Made by a program: the position numbers and the translations under genes. The notes beneath the pieces are model-generated. The model had not been told where the DNA came from and searched no databases. It was given only the letters and a program-made list of their open reading frames with translations. Source: Chrysosporum bergii ANA360D (GTDB lineage: Bacteria > Cyanobacteriota > Cyanobacteriia > Cyanobacteriales > Nostocaceae). Taken from it: 52,020 nucleotides of DNA. The stretch covers positions 1 to 52,020 of the forward strand of contig NZ_JANQDH010000064.1 of NCBI RefSeq assembly GCF_029891735.1. Reading direction: 5' to 3'. Positions 9,812 through 20,191 of the stretch are shown one piece after another. Each line of letters begins with the position of its first letter. The first letter of the stretch is position 1.

Positions 9812-9901
9812 AAAATAAATTTAGTCACCAAATACCTGTCAACACTAGACTTGAATCTTTCTCATCCTTCGGTTTTAATAATAATTTTGATTTTCAATGA
9901 C

Positions 9902-9963
9902 GGCAAAATACTGCCATGCCTTCAAATCAGGCATCGTGGATTTTAGATAAAAATCTAAAATCC
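9902..9963 (-). terminator. cluster of hairpins after pnp
   Basis: Between pnp and scpA, GGATTTTAGAT (9938-9948) and ATCTAAAATCC (9953-9963) form a perfect 11-base-pair inverted repeat with an AAAA loop, and ATGCCT/AGGCAT (9916-9921/9929-9934) forms a second small stem. Read from pnp the first is the nearer. They may end pnp transcription or stabilise the 3' end; the first is also related to the TTTTAGAT repeat family. Confidence 0.45.
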
Positions 9964-9983
9964 CCAATCGATTTATCGATTCA

Positions 9984-12140
9984 CTAACGATTCACTGTGG
10001 CGGCTTCCCGTGCGGCAGTTGCCTGATCTGGGTGAATACCCAAACGTGTGAGATTAATCCGTCCTTTATTGTCAATTTCTCGCACTTTGACAATCACCTC
10101 ATCCCCAACCGCTACCTCATCTTCAACTTTGCCAACGCGATAGTCAGCTAATTGAGAAATGTGAATCATGCCTTCTTTACCTGGCAGAAATTCTACAAAT
10201 GCACCAATGGGGATAATTCGGGTCACACGCCCTACATAAACATCACCTTCATTTAACTTACGGGTCATGCCTTGAATGATGTTACGGGCTTTTTTAGCCC
10301 TACTTTCATCCACAGCAGAAATTGTCACTGTGCCATCGTCTTCAATGTCAATTTTCGCACCAGTTTCTTCAGTGATGCCCTTAATTGTTTTACCTCCAGG
10401 TCCAATGACCAAACCAATCATGTCTGGATCAATCTTGATGGTCAAGAGACGTGGGGCATAGGGTGAAGTGTCAACTCGTGGCTCTTGTATGGTCTCGATC
10501 ATTTTTTCCAGAATATGCAGCCGAGCCGATTTAGCTTGGTGGATGGCCTGGGCAATGATTTCTAATGACAGTCCAGGGATTTTCATATCCATTTGCAGCG
10601 CGGTAATACCGCTATCTGTCCCGGCGACTTTAAAGTCCATATCGCCTAAAAAGTCTTCAATTCCCTGAATGTCAGTTAAAACTCGTACTTCGTCATCTTC
10701 TTTAATTAAACCCATTGCCGCACCGCTCACAGGTTTGGTAATTGGTACGCCAGCATCCATCAAGGATAAAGTAGAACCGCACACCGAACCCATAGAAGTG
10801 GAACCGTTGGAAGAAAGCACTTCTGAGACTACCCGAATTACATAGGGGAATTTTTCCTTGGGGGGTAGCACTGGTACTAAAGCTCGTTCGGCTAAAGCAC
10901 CATGACCAATTTCCCGCCTTCCAGGGGAACGCAAGGGTTTAGTTTCTCCCACGGAAAACGGGGGAAAGTTGTAGTGATGTAGGTAACGTTTGGATTGGTC
11001 TGCTTGCAAGTCATCGGTGAGGTTTTGGGCATCTCCGGGAGTACCAAGAGTACAAGTGGATAATACTTGAGTTAACCCCCGATTAAATAAACCACTGCCA
11101 TGGACTCGCTTCGGTAGGACACCAACTTGGCAAGAAACAGGACGTACTTCATCGAGTTTGCGCCCATCAACGCGGACGTTATCTTCAATGATTTGACGGC
11201 GCATGAGGTGTTTAGTGATGTCTTTGAAGGTGTTACCAACTGCTTTGCTGTTGGCAATTGCCGCAGCTTTAACTTCGTCTTCCTCTGGCAGTTCCTCGAT
11301 GGCACCAGCAACTTGCTCCTTGAGAGCGTCCAAAGCTTGATCCCGTTCTCCCTTGCTGTAGTCAAATTGACACAGGATTTTTTTAATTTCATCCCTGGCG
11401 CGATCGCGGATATAATTGTTCAGGGTCTGGTCTTCTTCTGGTGGTGCTTCTTGCACAACCTCTATACCCATTTCCGCCAACAAGTCTTCCTGGGCTTTAA
11501 TTAAATCTCTAACTGCTTCATAACCAAAATCAATCGCTTCGATAATATCTTGCTCTGGCAATTGATTGGCTCCTGCTTCCACCATAATCACACCGTGGGG
11601 TGAACCTGCCACTACCAGATCCAAATCTCCATTTTCAGTTTCTGCATAAGTGGGGTTAATGATAAAATCATCTCCCACCAAGCCAACCCGCACCGCCGCC
11701 ATTGGTCCATTAAAAGGAATTTTTGCTATTAGGGTGGCAATGGAAGCGCCGGTCACCGCTAAAACATCAGGTGGTACTAACTCATCCATCGACAGGGTAA
11801 GGGCGATAATTTGCAGGTCATCCCGCAGCCATGAAGGAAATAAAGGCCTCATGGGGCGGTCTATCAAGCGGCTGGTAAGAATAGTTTTTTCTGGTGGACG
11901 ACCTTCTCTCCGCATGATTCCTCCGGGAATCCTACCTGCGGCATACAATCTTTCTTCATAATCTACCGTCAAGGGAAGGAAATCAACTCCCTCTCTGCTC
12001 TGGGAGCGTGTAGCCGTCACTAAAACAGATGTGTCCCCCGACTCTATCAAAACTGACCCACCAGCTTGGGGAGCTAGTAAGCCTACTTTCAGTCTAATAT
12101 CCCTACCATCGAAGGATATTGACTTATCAACTTCTGCCAT
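9984..12140 (-). CDS. pnp: polyribonucleotide nucleotidyltransferase (PNPase)
   Basis: Degrades RNA 3' to 5' with phosphate, and can add heteropolymeric tails; in cyanobacteria it is the main polymerising tail enzyme. The 718 residues hold two RNase PH-like cores (first from about 12, second from about 315, with [10 protein letters not shown] and the [15 protein letters not shown] segment), a KH domain with [10 protein letters not shown] near residue 565, and an S1 RNA-binding domain near 625-690 ([20 protein letters not shown]). No rpsO neighbour is present, unlike in many proteobacteria. The long 510-base upstream gap separates it from a divergent helicase gene. Confidence 0.97.
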   Translation of the reverse strand: MAEVDKSISFDGRDIRLKVGLLAPQAGGSVLIESGDTSVLVTATRSQSREGVDFLPLTVDYEERLYAAGRIPGGIMRREGRPPEKTILTSRLIDRPMRPLFPSWLRDDLQIIALTLSMDELVPPDVLAVTGASIATLIAKIPFNGPMAAVRVGLVGDDFIINPTYAETENGDLDLVVAGSPHGVIMVEAGANQLPEQDIIEAIDFGYEAVRDLIKAQEDLLAEMGIEVVQEAPPEEDQTLNNYIRDRARDEIKKILCQFDYSKGERDQALDALKEQVAGAIEELPEEDEVKAAAIANSKAVGNTFKDITKHLMRRQIIEDNVRVDGRKLDEVRPVSCQVGVLPKRVHGSGLFNRGLTQVLSTCTLGTPGDAQNLTDDLQADQSKRYLHHYNFPPFSVGETKPLRSPGRREIGHGALAERALVPVLPPKEKFPYVIRVVSEVLSSNGSTSMGSVCGSTLSLMDAGVPITKPVSGAAMGLIKEDDEVRVLTDIQGIEDFLGDMDFKVAGTDSGITALQMDMKIPGLSLEIIAQAIHQAKSARLHILEKMIETIQEPRVDTSPYAPRLLTIKIDPDMIGLVIGPGGKTIKGITEETGAKIDIEDDGTVTISAVDESRAKKARNIIQGMTRKLNEGDVYVGRVTRIIPIGAFVEFLPGKEGMIHISQLADYRVGKVEDEVAVGDEVIVKVREIDNKGRINLTRLGIHPDQATAAREAATVNR

Positions 12141-12274
12141 GCAGTTTTTTTTCCTTCTCTTTTGCTATTCTCTCTCTGTGGCAATCCTAACATTTATGCT
12201 CTCAAACTGACTTCTGGTACACATAAAGATAAACAACTTGTTAAACTAACAACCAGATTTTAAATATTTTTTAA

Positions 12275-12440
12275 TGGACAGGGGGAAAAATCTTTGCTAG
12301 CTGTGGAGGCTGAGAACATACCTTCTTCCTCCCAGATGGCGTAATCCCAGTTGTACAATAAGAGATACTGAGTGAAAAAACCGCACTAGCTCCATAAGCG
12401 GGGTGCTTTGACCTAAACTGTAGTCAAATGATTTTTTTTT
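12275..12440 (+). ncRNA. candidate small structured RNA (6S-like shape)
   Basis: A TTGTTA box and an A/T-rich TTTAAATAT segment precede it. TGTGGAG (12302-12308) can pair with CTCCATA (12390-12396) and, just outside, CTTTGCT (12292-12298) with AGCGGGG (12397-12403), giving a long-range closing stem with an internal bulge. A second hairpin uses GGAGG and CCTCC inside. It ends in a TTTGAC...GTCAAA stem and nine T. A rod-like RNA of about 165 bases with an open centre is the shape of 6S RNA, but I could not match conserved 6S sequence with certainty. Confidence 0.35.
12407..12440 (+). terminator. rho-independent terminator of the candidate small RNA
   Basis: TTTGAC (12407-12412) pairs with GTCAAA (12423-12428); one bulged C allows two more pairs. 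A run of nine T (12432-12440) follows three bases later. No protein gene on the plus strand ends nearby, so the terminator implies an unannotated plus-strand transcript. Confidence 0.55.
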
Positions 12441-12650
12441 ATTTTTCCTCCACCATCAGCGTTAGGGTATGGGGAAAAAGTTAGCTAGCTTTTAAACCAG
12501 GCTTTAGGGTTGATTCTTTCCCAGTTTCGGCCTTGTTTGTGTAGCATTTTCTGGGGGAGAAACTTGATAAGTAATTTTATCGCTCACAGTTAAAACTGCA
12601 AAATTAATAATTTAATACTTTAGTTATCCGAAAATTGGGGCAGTTAGCAA

Positions 12651-15600
12651 ATGGCACTTTTACACGGTAATTGGTTACTAAAAAATGACAATAGTTGTTT
12701 ATTTATTTGGGGTGAAACTTGGCGTTCATCACAAGTAAAATTACAGACTATTACATCCCCGGATATACCAGCACATCCCTTGGCAATGACATCAGTTGAT
12801 TTGAGTGCATGGATGATTGATCATAACATCATCCAGCCAAACCAAGTTAACATAGCCAGCACTTCTAGCACTCGTAAACGTACAACTCTTAACCAAATCA
12901 GCTGGCCTACCCACTCTCAAATCATTGCTTTACCAACTCACATCCCAGAACATAATCAGGAAGAAATAGTATTTATTTTTCCTTTGCATTCTGCCACTTT
13001 AGCCACCCAGAGCAAGTCACCCCCATATCTTCAACCCTGGCGAGTAGAAGGTTTTTGCCTCAACCCAAGTGCCGCCATAAAATTTTTGGCGGCTATTCCC
13101 TTAAACGCTGTTCAGGAAGGAGATACTGTATTTGGTGCGGAGTTACGTTTTTGGTCACAAGTAGCCCGTTGGAGTTTAGATTTAATTTCCCGGTGTAAGT
13201 TTTTGCCAACTATTCAACCGCAATTAGATACTTCTATTGTTGCTAAGTGGCAAGTTCTCTTAGATAGCGCTGTAGATGGAACCCGCCTAGAAAAATTTTC
13301 CGCAAAAATGCCTTTAGCCTGTCGTACTTATCAAAAAACTCCTGACCTGGAAGAACAGTATTTAGCAGTGGACTTGCCAACCAAACCCCAGGAATTATTA
13401 TTAGATTTTCTCAATAGTACCATAGATGCCCAAGTGCGGGGAATGATGACTGCGCAAGCACCAGTAGAAACCAGAGTCATGGCATCTTTGCCATTTACAG
13501 TGCGACAATGGCTACAAGGTTTAACTGGTGCATCTAACAAAGTGAATGCAGATGCGATGGGAGTAGAAAGACTAGAAGCTGCGCTGAAAGCGTGGACTAT
13601 GCCTTTGCAATACCAACTAACAGGAAAAGCCTCATTTCGCAGCTGTTTTCAATTGCTTCCCCCTGCATCCGACTCAAAAGACTGGCTATTAGTATATTTG
13701 TTGCAAGCCACAGATGATCCTGATTTTTTGGTAGATGCGGTAACTATTTGGCATCAACCAGTGGAACAGTTAATTTATCAAGGTCGCACCATTGATCAAC
13801 CCCAAGAAACATTATTGCGGGGGTTGGGGTTAGCTTCCCGCTTGTATCCAATTCTTGCACCCAGTTTAGAAACAGAGTATCCGCAATCTTGTAGCCTTAA
13901 CCCATTACAGGCATATGAATTTATTAAGTCTGTGGCTTGGCGGTTTGAAGATAGTGGTTTAGGGGTGATTTTACCCCCTAGTTTGGCTAACCGGGAAGGA
14001 TGGGCGAATCGTTTGGGCTTGAAAATTATTGCTGAAACCCAAAATAAACAACAGCAACCCTTGGGTTTACGGAGTTTACTAAATTTTCAATGGCAATTAG
14101 CAATTGGTGGACAAACTATTTCTCAAACCGAGTTTAATAAACTTGTGGCCTTAAATAGCCCGTTGGTAGAAATTAACGGCGAGTGGGTGGAATTGCGAGA
14201 CCAGGATATTAAAACTGCACAGGCATTTTTTGCCGCTCGTAAAAACCAAATGACGCTGTGCTTAGAAGATGCTTTACGTCTGGGTTCTGGAGATACCCAG
14301 GTGATTGAAAAGTTACCTGTGGTCAGCTTTGAAGCATCTGGGATATTGCAGGAATTAATTGGGACGCTAACGAATAAAGCAACAACCCCGGCTTACGCCC
14401 CCTTACCCACACCTAGGAATTTTCAGGGAGAGTTGCGACCTTATCAACAAAGAGGAGTGGCTTGGCTAGCTTTCTTGGAACGTTGGGGTTTGGGTGCGTG
14501 TCTTGCAGATGATATGGGACTGGGTAAAACCATTCAACTCATCGCCTTTTTACTGCATCTCCAAGAACAGGATGCACTGTCCCATCCCACATTACTTGTT
14601 TGTCCCACTTCTATTTTAGGGAACTGGGAACGGGAAATTAAAAAATTTGCTCCTAGTCTCAAAGTTTTACAGCACCACGGCGATAAACGTCTTAAAGGTA
14701 AAGGGTTTATAGCAGGGGTGGAAAAACACAATGTAATTATTACTAGTTATTCACTGATACACCGGGATGTGAAAACTTTACAGAGTGTTGATTGGCGGGT
14801 AGTTGTCTTAGATGAAGCCCAGAATGTCAAAAATCCTGAAGCTAAACAATCACAGGCTGTGAGAGAATTAAAAACTACCTTTCGTATAGCCCTAACAGGA
14901 ACACCAGTAGAAAATAAACTCCAAGAACTGTGGTCTATTTTAGATTTTCTCAATCCGGGGTATTTGGGCAATCGTCAATTTTTTCAGAGACGCTTTGCCA
15001 TACCAATTGAAAAGTATGGTGACACAGCATCTTTAAATCAGTTGAGGGCTTTAGTGCAACCGTTTATTCTGCGTCGCCTGAAAACAGATGGGGATATTAT
15101 TCAAGATTTGCCAGATAAGCAAGAAATGACGGTTTTTTGTGGTCTCACTCCTGAACAAGCCACACTTTATCAACAAGTTGTGGAAGCATCATTGGCAGAA
15201 ATAGAAGCTGCTTCAGGTGTGCAACGTCGAGGGATGATTTTAGCTTTATTAATCAAACTAAAACAAATATGTAATCACCCGTCCCAATATTTGAAACAAG
15301 ACACACTACAACAGTATAGTTCGGGAAAATTGCTCCGCCTAGAAGAAATGTTGACCGTGGCTTTAGAGGGGGGAGACAGGGCTTTAATTTTCACTCAGTT
15401 TGCTGAATGGGGTAAGTTATTACAGGCTCATTTACAGCATAAAATCGGGGAAGAAATCTTGTTTTTATATGGTAGTACCAGTAAAAAACAACGAGAGGAA
15501 ATGATTGACCGTTTTCAACATGATCCCCAAGGTCCTCCCATTATGATCCTTTCTTTAAAAGCTGGTGGGGTTGGATTGAATTTAACCAGGGCTAATCATG

Positions 15601-15869
15601 TGTTTCACTTTGACAGATGGTGGAATCCCGCTGTTGAAAATCAAGCCACTGATAGAGTATTTCGCATTGGTCAAACCCGCAATGTTCAAGTGCATAAATT
15701 CGTTTGTAATGGTACATTAGAAGAAAAAATTCATGACATGATTGACAGTAAAAAACAATTAGCTGAACAAGTAGTTGGTACTGGTGAGGAGTGGCTTACT
15801 GAAATGGATACAGATCAGTTGCGTAACTTACTCGTACTGGATCGCAGTGCCATAATTGAAGCAGATTAA
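12651..15869 (+). CDS. SNF2/DEAD-like helicase (Swi2/Snf2 ATPase)
   Basis: A 1072-residue superfamily 2 ATPase that would translocate on double-stranded DNA. The N-terminal 550 residues form the accessory region typical of bacterial SNF2 proteins of this type. The motor spans about 590-1060: motif I DDMGLGKTIQ near residue 620, motif II LDEAQNVKNP near 720, motif III LTGTPVEN, and the helicase C-terminal lobe with LSLKAGGVGLNLT and the arginine-finger segment ATDRVFRIGQ. It starts at an ATG and is followed 90 bases later by a SWIM zinc-finger gene on the same strand, a pairing that recurs in bacteria. The DNA target and role are unknown. Confidence 0.92.
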   Translation: MALLHGNWLLKNDNSCLFIWGETWRSSQVKLQTITSPDIPAHPLAMTSVDLSAWMIDHNIIQPNQVNIASTSSTRKRTTLNQISWPTHSQIIALPTHIPEHNQEEIVFIFPLHSATLATQSKSPPYLQPWRVEGFCLNPSAAIKFLAAIPLNAVQEGDTVFGAELRFWSQVARWSLDLISRCKFLPTIQPQLDTSIVAKWQVLLDSAVDGTRLEKFSAKMPLACRTYQKTPDLEEQYLAVDLPTKPQELLLDFLNSTIDAQVRGMMTAQAPVETRVMASLPFTVRQWLQGLTGASNKVNADAMGVERLEAALKAWTMPLQYQLTGKASFRSCFQLLPPASDSKDWLLVYLLQATDDPDFLVDAVTIWHQPVEQLIYQGRTIDQPQETLLRGLGLASRLYPILAPSLETEYPQSCSLNPLQAYEFIKSVAWRFEDSGLGVILPPSLANREGWANRLGLKIIAETQNKQQQPLGLRSLLNFQWQLAIGGQTISQTEFNKLVALNSPLVEINGEWVELRDQDIKTAQAFFAARKNQMTLCLEDALRLGSGDTQVIEKLPVVSFEASGILQELIGTLTNKATTPAYAPLPTPRNFQGELRPYQQRGVAWLAFLERWGLGACLADDMGLGKTIQLIAFLLHLQEQDALSHPTLLVCPTSILGNWEREIKKFAPSLKVLQHHGDKRLKGKGFIAGVEKHNVIITSYSLIHRDVKTLQSVDWRVVVLDEAQNVKNPEAKQSQAVRELKTTFRIALTGTPVENKLQELWSILDFLNPGYLGNRQFFQRRFAIPIEKYGDTASLNQLRALVQPFILRRLKTDGDIIQDLPDKQEMTVFCGLTPEQATLYQQVVEASLAEIEAASGVQRRGMILALLIKLKQICNHPSQYLKQDTLQQYSSGKLLRLEEMLTVALEGGDRALIFTQFAEWGKLLQAHLQHKIGEEILFLYGSTSKKQREEMIDRFQHDPQGPPIMILSLKAGGVGLNLTRANHVFHFDRWWNPAVENQATDRVFRIGQTRNVQVHKFVCNGTLEEKIHDMIDSKKQLAEQVVGTGEEWLTEMDTDQLRNLLVLDRSAIIEAD

Positions 15870-15910
15870 TATATCAACGACAACTAGGGCATTTTGCCCA
15901 ATTAGGTACA

Positions 15911-15935
15911 GTAGCAGGCAAGATGCCCGCACTAG
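15911..15935. repeat. dispersed palindromic repeat copy
   Basis: GTAGCAGGCAAGATGCCCGC followed by ACTAG. This copy of a degenerate palindrome family sits in the 90-base gap between the helicase and SWIM genes; a related GGGCATTTTGCCC palindrome lies 20 bases upstream. Confidence 0.6.
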
Positions 15936-15959
15936 AAAAATTTTTACCAACTACCAATT

Positions 15960-16814
15960 ATGAATAACGATACTTTGCAGGCAAGCCGTGAATGGTGGTC
16001 ACAAAAGTGGCTAGAATTACTAGATTCCTATCGCTTTAAAAAGCGCTTGGAACGGGCTAGAAACTATGCTCGACTGGGAAATGTCCTCCAGATTGAGTTT
16101 AAAGGGGCAAAAGTATTAGCGAGAGTACAAGGGAGTGAACCTGAACCTTATCAGGTTTCTTTGTCTCTTGATCATTTTAGTGAGGAAGAATGGGGTTATG
16201 TAGTTGAAACCATGTCCCACAAAGCAATTTTTGCAGCCAAGCTGTTAGCGGGAGAAATGCCCCAAAATATTGAGGAAGTTTTTACAGCCAATGGTTTATC
16301 TTTATTTCCTTTTACACTGTCTGATGTCCATAGTAAATGCTCTTGTCCTGATCAGGCAAATCCTTGTAAACATATTGGTGCAGTATACTATCAGTTAGGC
16401 GATCGCTTTAGTGAAGATCCCTTTGTGTTGTTTCAATTACGGGGACGCACCAAAGAGCAAATTATTAGTGATTTACGTCAACTGCGCGGCGCTAAGGCTG
16501 AAGTTACCAAAGGTAAAACATCTGACATCACACAGCCCACTACCCACCCCCAACCCTCTATCAATCTTGCTGGTTTTTGGCAATACCACCAACCACTAGA
16601 ATCTTCTTTGGTGGTCATTGCTCCTTCCAGTAGCGAAACGGTGTTGGACGTATGGGGGCCAATCCCTTTAGCGAAAACAGACGAAAGTGGCGTAAGTTTA
16701 ACTTCTGCTGATGTGGTGACGCAATATTTAGATACTGTGTATAAACAGGTAAGTCAGCAAGCAATGTTAGCAGCCATGAACATGGAAGCCTATTACTCTA
16801 ACCAGTCCAGTTAA
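15960..16814 (+). CDS. SWIM zinc finger family protein
   Basis: A 284-residue soluble protein with a SWIM zinc finger: C127-S-C129 followed by C136-K-H138 (CxCx6CxH) in a context KCSCPDQANPCKHIGAVYY that is diagnostic. SWIM domains bind DNA or protein and are found beside SNF2 ATPases, so it is probably the partner of the upstream helicase. The C-terminal 80 residues are less conserved and include a Pro/Thr-rich linker. The start ATG is 90 bases after the helicase stop. Confidence 0.88.
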   Translation: MNNDTLQASREWWSQKWLELLDSYRFKKRLERARNYARLGNVLQIEFKGAKVLARVQGSEPEPYQVSLSLDHFSEEEWGYVVETMSHKAIFAAKLLAGEMPQNIEEVFTANGLSLFPFTLSDVHSKCSCPDQANPCKHIGAVYYQLGDRFSEDPFVLFQLRGRTKEQIISDLRQLRGAKAEVTKGKTSDITQPTTHPQPSINLAGFWQYHQPLESSLVVIAPSSSETVLDVWGPIPLAKTDESGVSLTSADVVTQYLDTVYKQVSQQAMLAAMNMEAYYSNQSS

Positions 16815-16883
16815 AAGATTGTGCCAGGTTCCAAATTCTTTTATACTCACTAAATAGGTTTTAATTCTCAACAGCCCCTCGTA

Positions 16884-17774
16884 ATGGAAAACGATTCGGA
16901 ATACATCAGGCAAACGGAGGCTACCCGTGTACGGGTACTCAGCGAGGCACTACCTTACATCCAACAATTTGCAGGTCGAACTGTTGTTGTCAAATATGGT
17001 GGTGCAGCAATGAAAGATAGCACCCTGAAAGACAAAGTAATGCGGGATATTGTTTTTTTATCCTGCGTGGGTTTGCGTCCCATTCTGGTCCATGGCGGTG
17101 GTCCGGAAATTAATACCTGGTTAAGTAAACTAGGGATTGAAGCACAATTTAAAAATGGTCTGCGAGTCACAGATGCCCCCACCATGGATGTAGTGGAAAT
17201 GGTTTTAGTGGGTCGAGTCAATAAAGAAATTGTTTCCCTAATCAACCAGGCTGGAGGCTCGGCAGTAGGACTGTGTGGTAAAGATGGTAACTTGATTACC
17301 GCCCGCCCGCAAGATGAAGAAGGTATCGGTTTTGTGGGGGAAGTAAGTAGTGTGAATATTAAAATTTTGGAAACTCTCTCTAGTAATGGCTATATTCCGG
17401 TGGTGTCTAGCGTAGCCACAGACCACAATGGACAAGCCTACAATATTAACGCTGATACCGTGGCTGGGGAAATCGCTGCTGCTTTGGGTGCGGAAAAGTT
17501 AATTTTGCTGACCGACACACCAGGTATTCTTCAAGACTACAAAAACCCATCTACTTTGATTGCTAAAATAGATATTAGCCAAGCTCGGGAATTGATGGGC
17601 AATGGTATAGTTGGCGGTGGGATGATTCCTAAAGTTAATTGTTGTGTGCGATCGCTTGCCCAAGGTGTAAGTGCGGCACATATTATTGATGGTCGTATTC
17701 CCCATGCCCTACTGTTAGAAATTTTTACCGATGGTGGTATTGGCACTATGATCATCGGATCGCACTTTTCTTGA
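16884..17774 (+). CDS. argB: acetylglutamate kinase
   Basis: Phosphorylates N-acetyl-L-glutamate with ATP, the controlling step of arginine synthesis. All family marks are present in 296 residues: KYGGAAM (ATP binding), [10 protein letters not shown] (substrate glycine-rich loop), [12 protein letters not shown] and LLTDTPGIL. In cyanobacteria this enzyme is arginine-inhibited and activated by PII (GlnB), and the N-terminal helix of about 20 residues seen here ([20 protein letters not shown]) is the type required for arginine sensitivity. It precedes a TPR gene by 47 bases. Confidence 0.97.
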   Translation: MENDSEYIRQTEATRVRVLSEALPYIQQFAGRTVVVKYGGAAMKDSTLKDKVMRDIVFLSCVGLRPILVHGGGPEINTWLSKLGIEAQFKNGLRVTDAPTMDVVEMVLVGRVNKEIVSLINQAGGSAVGLCGKDGNLITARPQDEEGIGFVGEVSSVNIKILETLSSNGYIPVVSSVATDHNGQAYNINADTVAGEIAAALGAEKLILLTDTPGILQDYKNPSTLIAKIDISQARELMGNGIVGGGMIPKVNCCVRSLAQGVSAAHIIDGRIPHALLLEIFTDGGIGTMIIGSHFS

Positions 17775-17821
17775 TGATACCATAAATTAACGCTGTAGGC
17801 AACAGAGCGGGTAATGTAAAC

Positions 17822-18340
17822 GTGAGTACAGAAAGTGTAGAAATTGGCAGAAGTCTTTATCAGACTGGAAAACTTAACTTTGAAAATGGGCAATATCGAG
17901 AAGCTGTAGAAAATTTAGAAAAAGCCAGGGCCTTGTTATCTGCAAATTCTCGCCTTGGGGGTGAAGTGCAAGTTTGGCTGGTAACAGCTTATGAAGCAGC
18001 CGGACGCACTGAAGAGGCCATCGCCCTTTGTCAACACCTGCAACGCCATCCTTTCCCAGAAACTAGCAAACAGGCCAAGCGGTTAATCTACATTTTAAAA
18101 GCGCCAAAATTGCAACGCCCTAGTGAATGGATGACCCAAATCCCCGATTTAGGGGCATTGTCTGATAATGATACCAAAATTCGTGCATCTGGCAGTCCTC
18201 GCCAATCCACAAGTAAAGCACCGGCTGAACCAAAATTTGTGGATCTGACCCAGGTAAATACCAAAGACAATCGTTTTATTGGGGTGGCACTAATTGTGAT
18301 TTTATTCACCTTCTTATACTTGGCTTGGTTGAGCTTTTAA
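17822..18340 (+). CDS. TPR-containing membrane-anchored protein
   Basis: A 172-residue protein with TPR-like helices between about 7 and 92 (YQTGKLNFENGQYREAVENL is one unit), then a Ser/Pro-rich linker and a single C-terminal transmembrane helix (about 151-170, FIGVALIVILFTFLYLAWL). This predicts a tail-anchored membrane protein with a cytoplasmic protein-interaction domain. The start is a GTG 47 bases after argB, so the two may be co-transcribed. Its partner is unknown. Confidence 0.82.
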   Translation: MSTESVEIGRSLYQTGKLNFENGQYREAVENLEKARALLSANSRLGGEVQVWLVTAYEAAGRTEEAIALCQHLQRHPFPETSKQAKRLIYILKAPKLQRPSEWMTQIPDLGALSDNDTKIRASGSPRQSTSKAPAEPKFVDLTQVNTKDNRFIGVALIVILFTFLYLAWLSF

Positions 18341-18351
18341 TTACTCACCTG

Positions 18352-19941
18352 TTAAAACTGGATATTATTGCTGAGACTTTTAATTTGAGTGCCAGGATAA
18401 TAAAATTGCAAAATTTTGGCATTTGACCAACCCAGTTTAGCTAAGTTTTGCGCGCCAGTTTGACTCAAGCCAACTCCATGTCCTAAGCCACCGCCAATAA
18501 ACGCATATCCCCACAAATTAACTGTGCCTTTGTTGAGTGGTTCTATGTAAAACAGCGTACTTCTCGGTGCTGCAAAGGCGCTGCGAATTTCGTCTTTCTC
18601 CAGAGTAAACACCCCAATATCTGTTTTTACCGCCAGTTCAAGAATGCGTCCACTTTTACTGCGCTTGACTACTGACATAGCCTCAACGGTGTTAAATTTG
18701 GCATAGGGGCTATTTTTAATTTCCAGGAATCTTTTTAAAAGTTGGTTGATATCATCAAGGGCAGTTTCCTTGTTCCAACGAAAAGTATTCCAGGTACTTT
18801 CATTAAATCCTTCTCGCTGATGAATAAACTTCTTAAAGTTGCTTTCATCGGCTAAACTCTGCTCAGATAAGTTCCAAAGGTTGGTAGGAGCATCTACTAC
18901 CGGGCTTAAATAGGGACGATCTTCACCATTCCAAACATCACTAAAGTAGGCAGTAACTCCACCGGTGGTTGAGGAATACAGGGCATCTACTAGCTGATTA
19001 TTATAAGTTAAAACCATACTCCTAGTAGCCGCGATCGCTTTGTCAGTTTTGGGGGTTGCTCCAGTTAAACCGTAATAAACTTGACAATGTGTATCAGCAC
19101 ACAATTGATAGTTATCAGTGACAAACCTCCGCAAATTTCTTAAAGCATAGGTGCGGGCGATAATTGTCTGGGCTTCTACTGCGGCAGTTGGTGCAGTTGT
19201 GCCAATTTCGTTAGGTACAACTCCACGTAAATAGCTTTCCAGAGGTACTTCATTGACTAAAGTATATGTACCATAGGCGTTGGGCTGTAAAGTCATCCTT
19301 CCTGGATAGAGACGATTTTTTTCCAGGTTTTCGCCTTCCCTGACCCTAATTAAGTTTTTATTGCTGGTAATTTTTAAATTATTCGGGCTGTAACGTTGTC
19401 CATTCACTTGCCAAGTAACTTTTGGCACTTGTTTTAAAATCTTAGTGTCCATATATGCCATGTTCTTACCGACAGCTTGCACACCTTGGAATAACAAGCG
19501 CCGCAGTAGGGGAGTGTTGTAAACCTCTCGTTTTGCCCAAACTTGCCAGCGTTCTGGTTGGGCTATTTCCACTTCTATTCCCTGAGAACGCCAATTTTTA
19601 GCACTGTCTTCGGCAGTTTCAAAGGTACGGTATGTACCTAAAACCACTACCTCCTTCACCTCTAGTTTAGGTAAAGGTTCCATGACAGTTTCTAGCTGGA
19701 GTGGGTTTTGGGTAACTAGGGTTTTTTCCTCATTACCGTAGGTAAATTTTAGCTGCAAGCGATCGCCTGATGTGGGTTCTAGTTGTAATTTGAATTGGGG
19801 ATTTTGGCCAAATCGTTGCACTACGCCAATTCTCAGTTCTACATCCTCATCTTTGTGGTCAATAGTTGAAGCCCCAGTCAACCCCAACAAGCAAAATGTT
19901 GTCAGTACAGTGTAGGAAAAATGCCAGAATGTAGATTTCAT
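18352..19941 (-). CDS. SpoIID/LytB domain-containing protein
   Basis: A 529-residue exported protein. Residues 5-25 form a signal peptide. A SPOR-like stretch (TYRTFETAEDSAKNWRSQG) lies near residue 105. The SpoIID domain covers about 220-510, with ESYLRGVVPNEIG, QTIIARTYAL, the cysteine pair CADTHCQVY, and STTGGVT, and ends in GHGVGLSQTGAQ. SpoIID in Bacillus is a lytic transglycosylase that removes peptidoglycan stem-less strands; here it would act in the periplasm, perhaps in septum or wall remodelling. It ends 12 bases from the convergent TPR stop. Confidence 0.88.
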   Translation of the reverse strand: MKSTFWHFSYTVLTTFCLLGLTGASTIDHKDEDVELRIGVVQRFGQNPQFKLQLEPTSGDRLQLKFTYGNEEKTLVTQNPLQLETVMEPLPKLEVKEVVVLGTYRTFETAEDSAKNWRSQGIEVEIAQPERWQVWAKREVYNTPLLRRLLFQGVQAVGKNMAYMDTKILKQVPKVTWQVNGQRYSPNNLKITSNKNLIRVREGENLEKNRLYPGRMTLQPNAYGTYTLVNEVPLESYLRGVVPNEIGTTAPTAAVEAQTIIARTYALRNLRRFVTDNYQLCADTHCQVYYGLTGATPKTDKAIAATRSMVLTYNNQLVDALYSSTTGGVTAYFSDVWNGEDRPYLSPVVDAPTNLWNLSEQSLADESNFKKFIHQREGFNESTWNTFRWNKETALDDINQLLKRFLEIKNSPYAKFNTVEAMSVVKRSKSGRILELAVKTDIGVFTLEKDEIRSAFAAPRSTLFYIEPLNKGTVNLWGYAFIGGGLGHGVGLSQTGAQNLAKLGWSNAKILQFYYPGTQIKSLSNNIQF

Positions 19942-20097
19942 AGTAGTTATATAATTCCTGTAAATTCAAAAATGCTAACAATTGCTCACATTTTCTGTCA
20001 GCACCACCACTTCACAAATTAACAGACACTTGAATTTAAAGGAAAGTCTGACGATTTATCAGGGGGATAATTTTTGGTATGTTCAAAACAGCAAATA

Positions 20098-20118
20098 TTC
20101 ACCCCAGTTAGGGGTGAA
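20098..20118. promoter_or_regulatory. inverted repeat between divergent genes
   Basis: TTCACCCC (20098-20105) and GGGGTGAA (20111-20118) form a perfect 8-base-pair repeat with a 5-base centre between the divergent SpoIID-type and lepB genes. With no T-run on either side and no gene ending here, it looks more like an operator than a terminator. The binding factor is not known. Confidence 0.35.
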
Positions 20119-20191
20119 AGTGCCACAATCATACATTTAGCGTCAAAATAACAAAGTATTCGTCCCATTGTTTCGACCGGCTGAAATCTTT

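Larger units (their letters stand above)
12141..12650. other. 510-base divergent intergenic region (pnp / helicase)
   Basis: No ORF is supported here. Its middle carries a possible plus-strand structured RNA ending in a hairpin and T-run (annotated separately). The remaining part up to 12650 should contain the helicase promoter; no clear -35/-10 pair was identified. Confidence 0.5.

Noticed and set aside
11127-11504. 125-codon plus-strand ORF inside pnp
   Set aside because: Antisense to a strongly conserved gene and of unusual composition.
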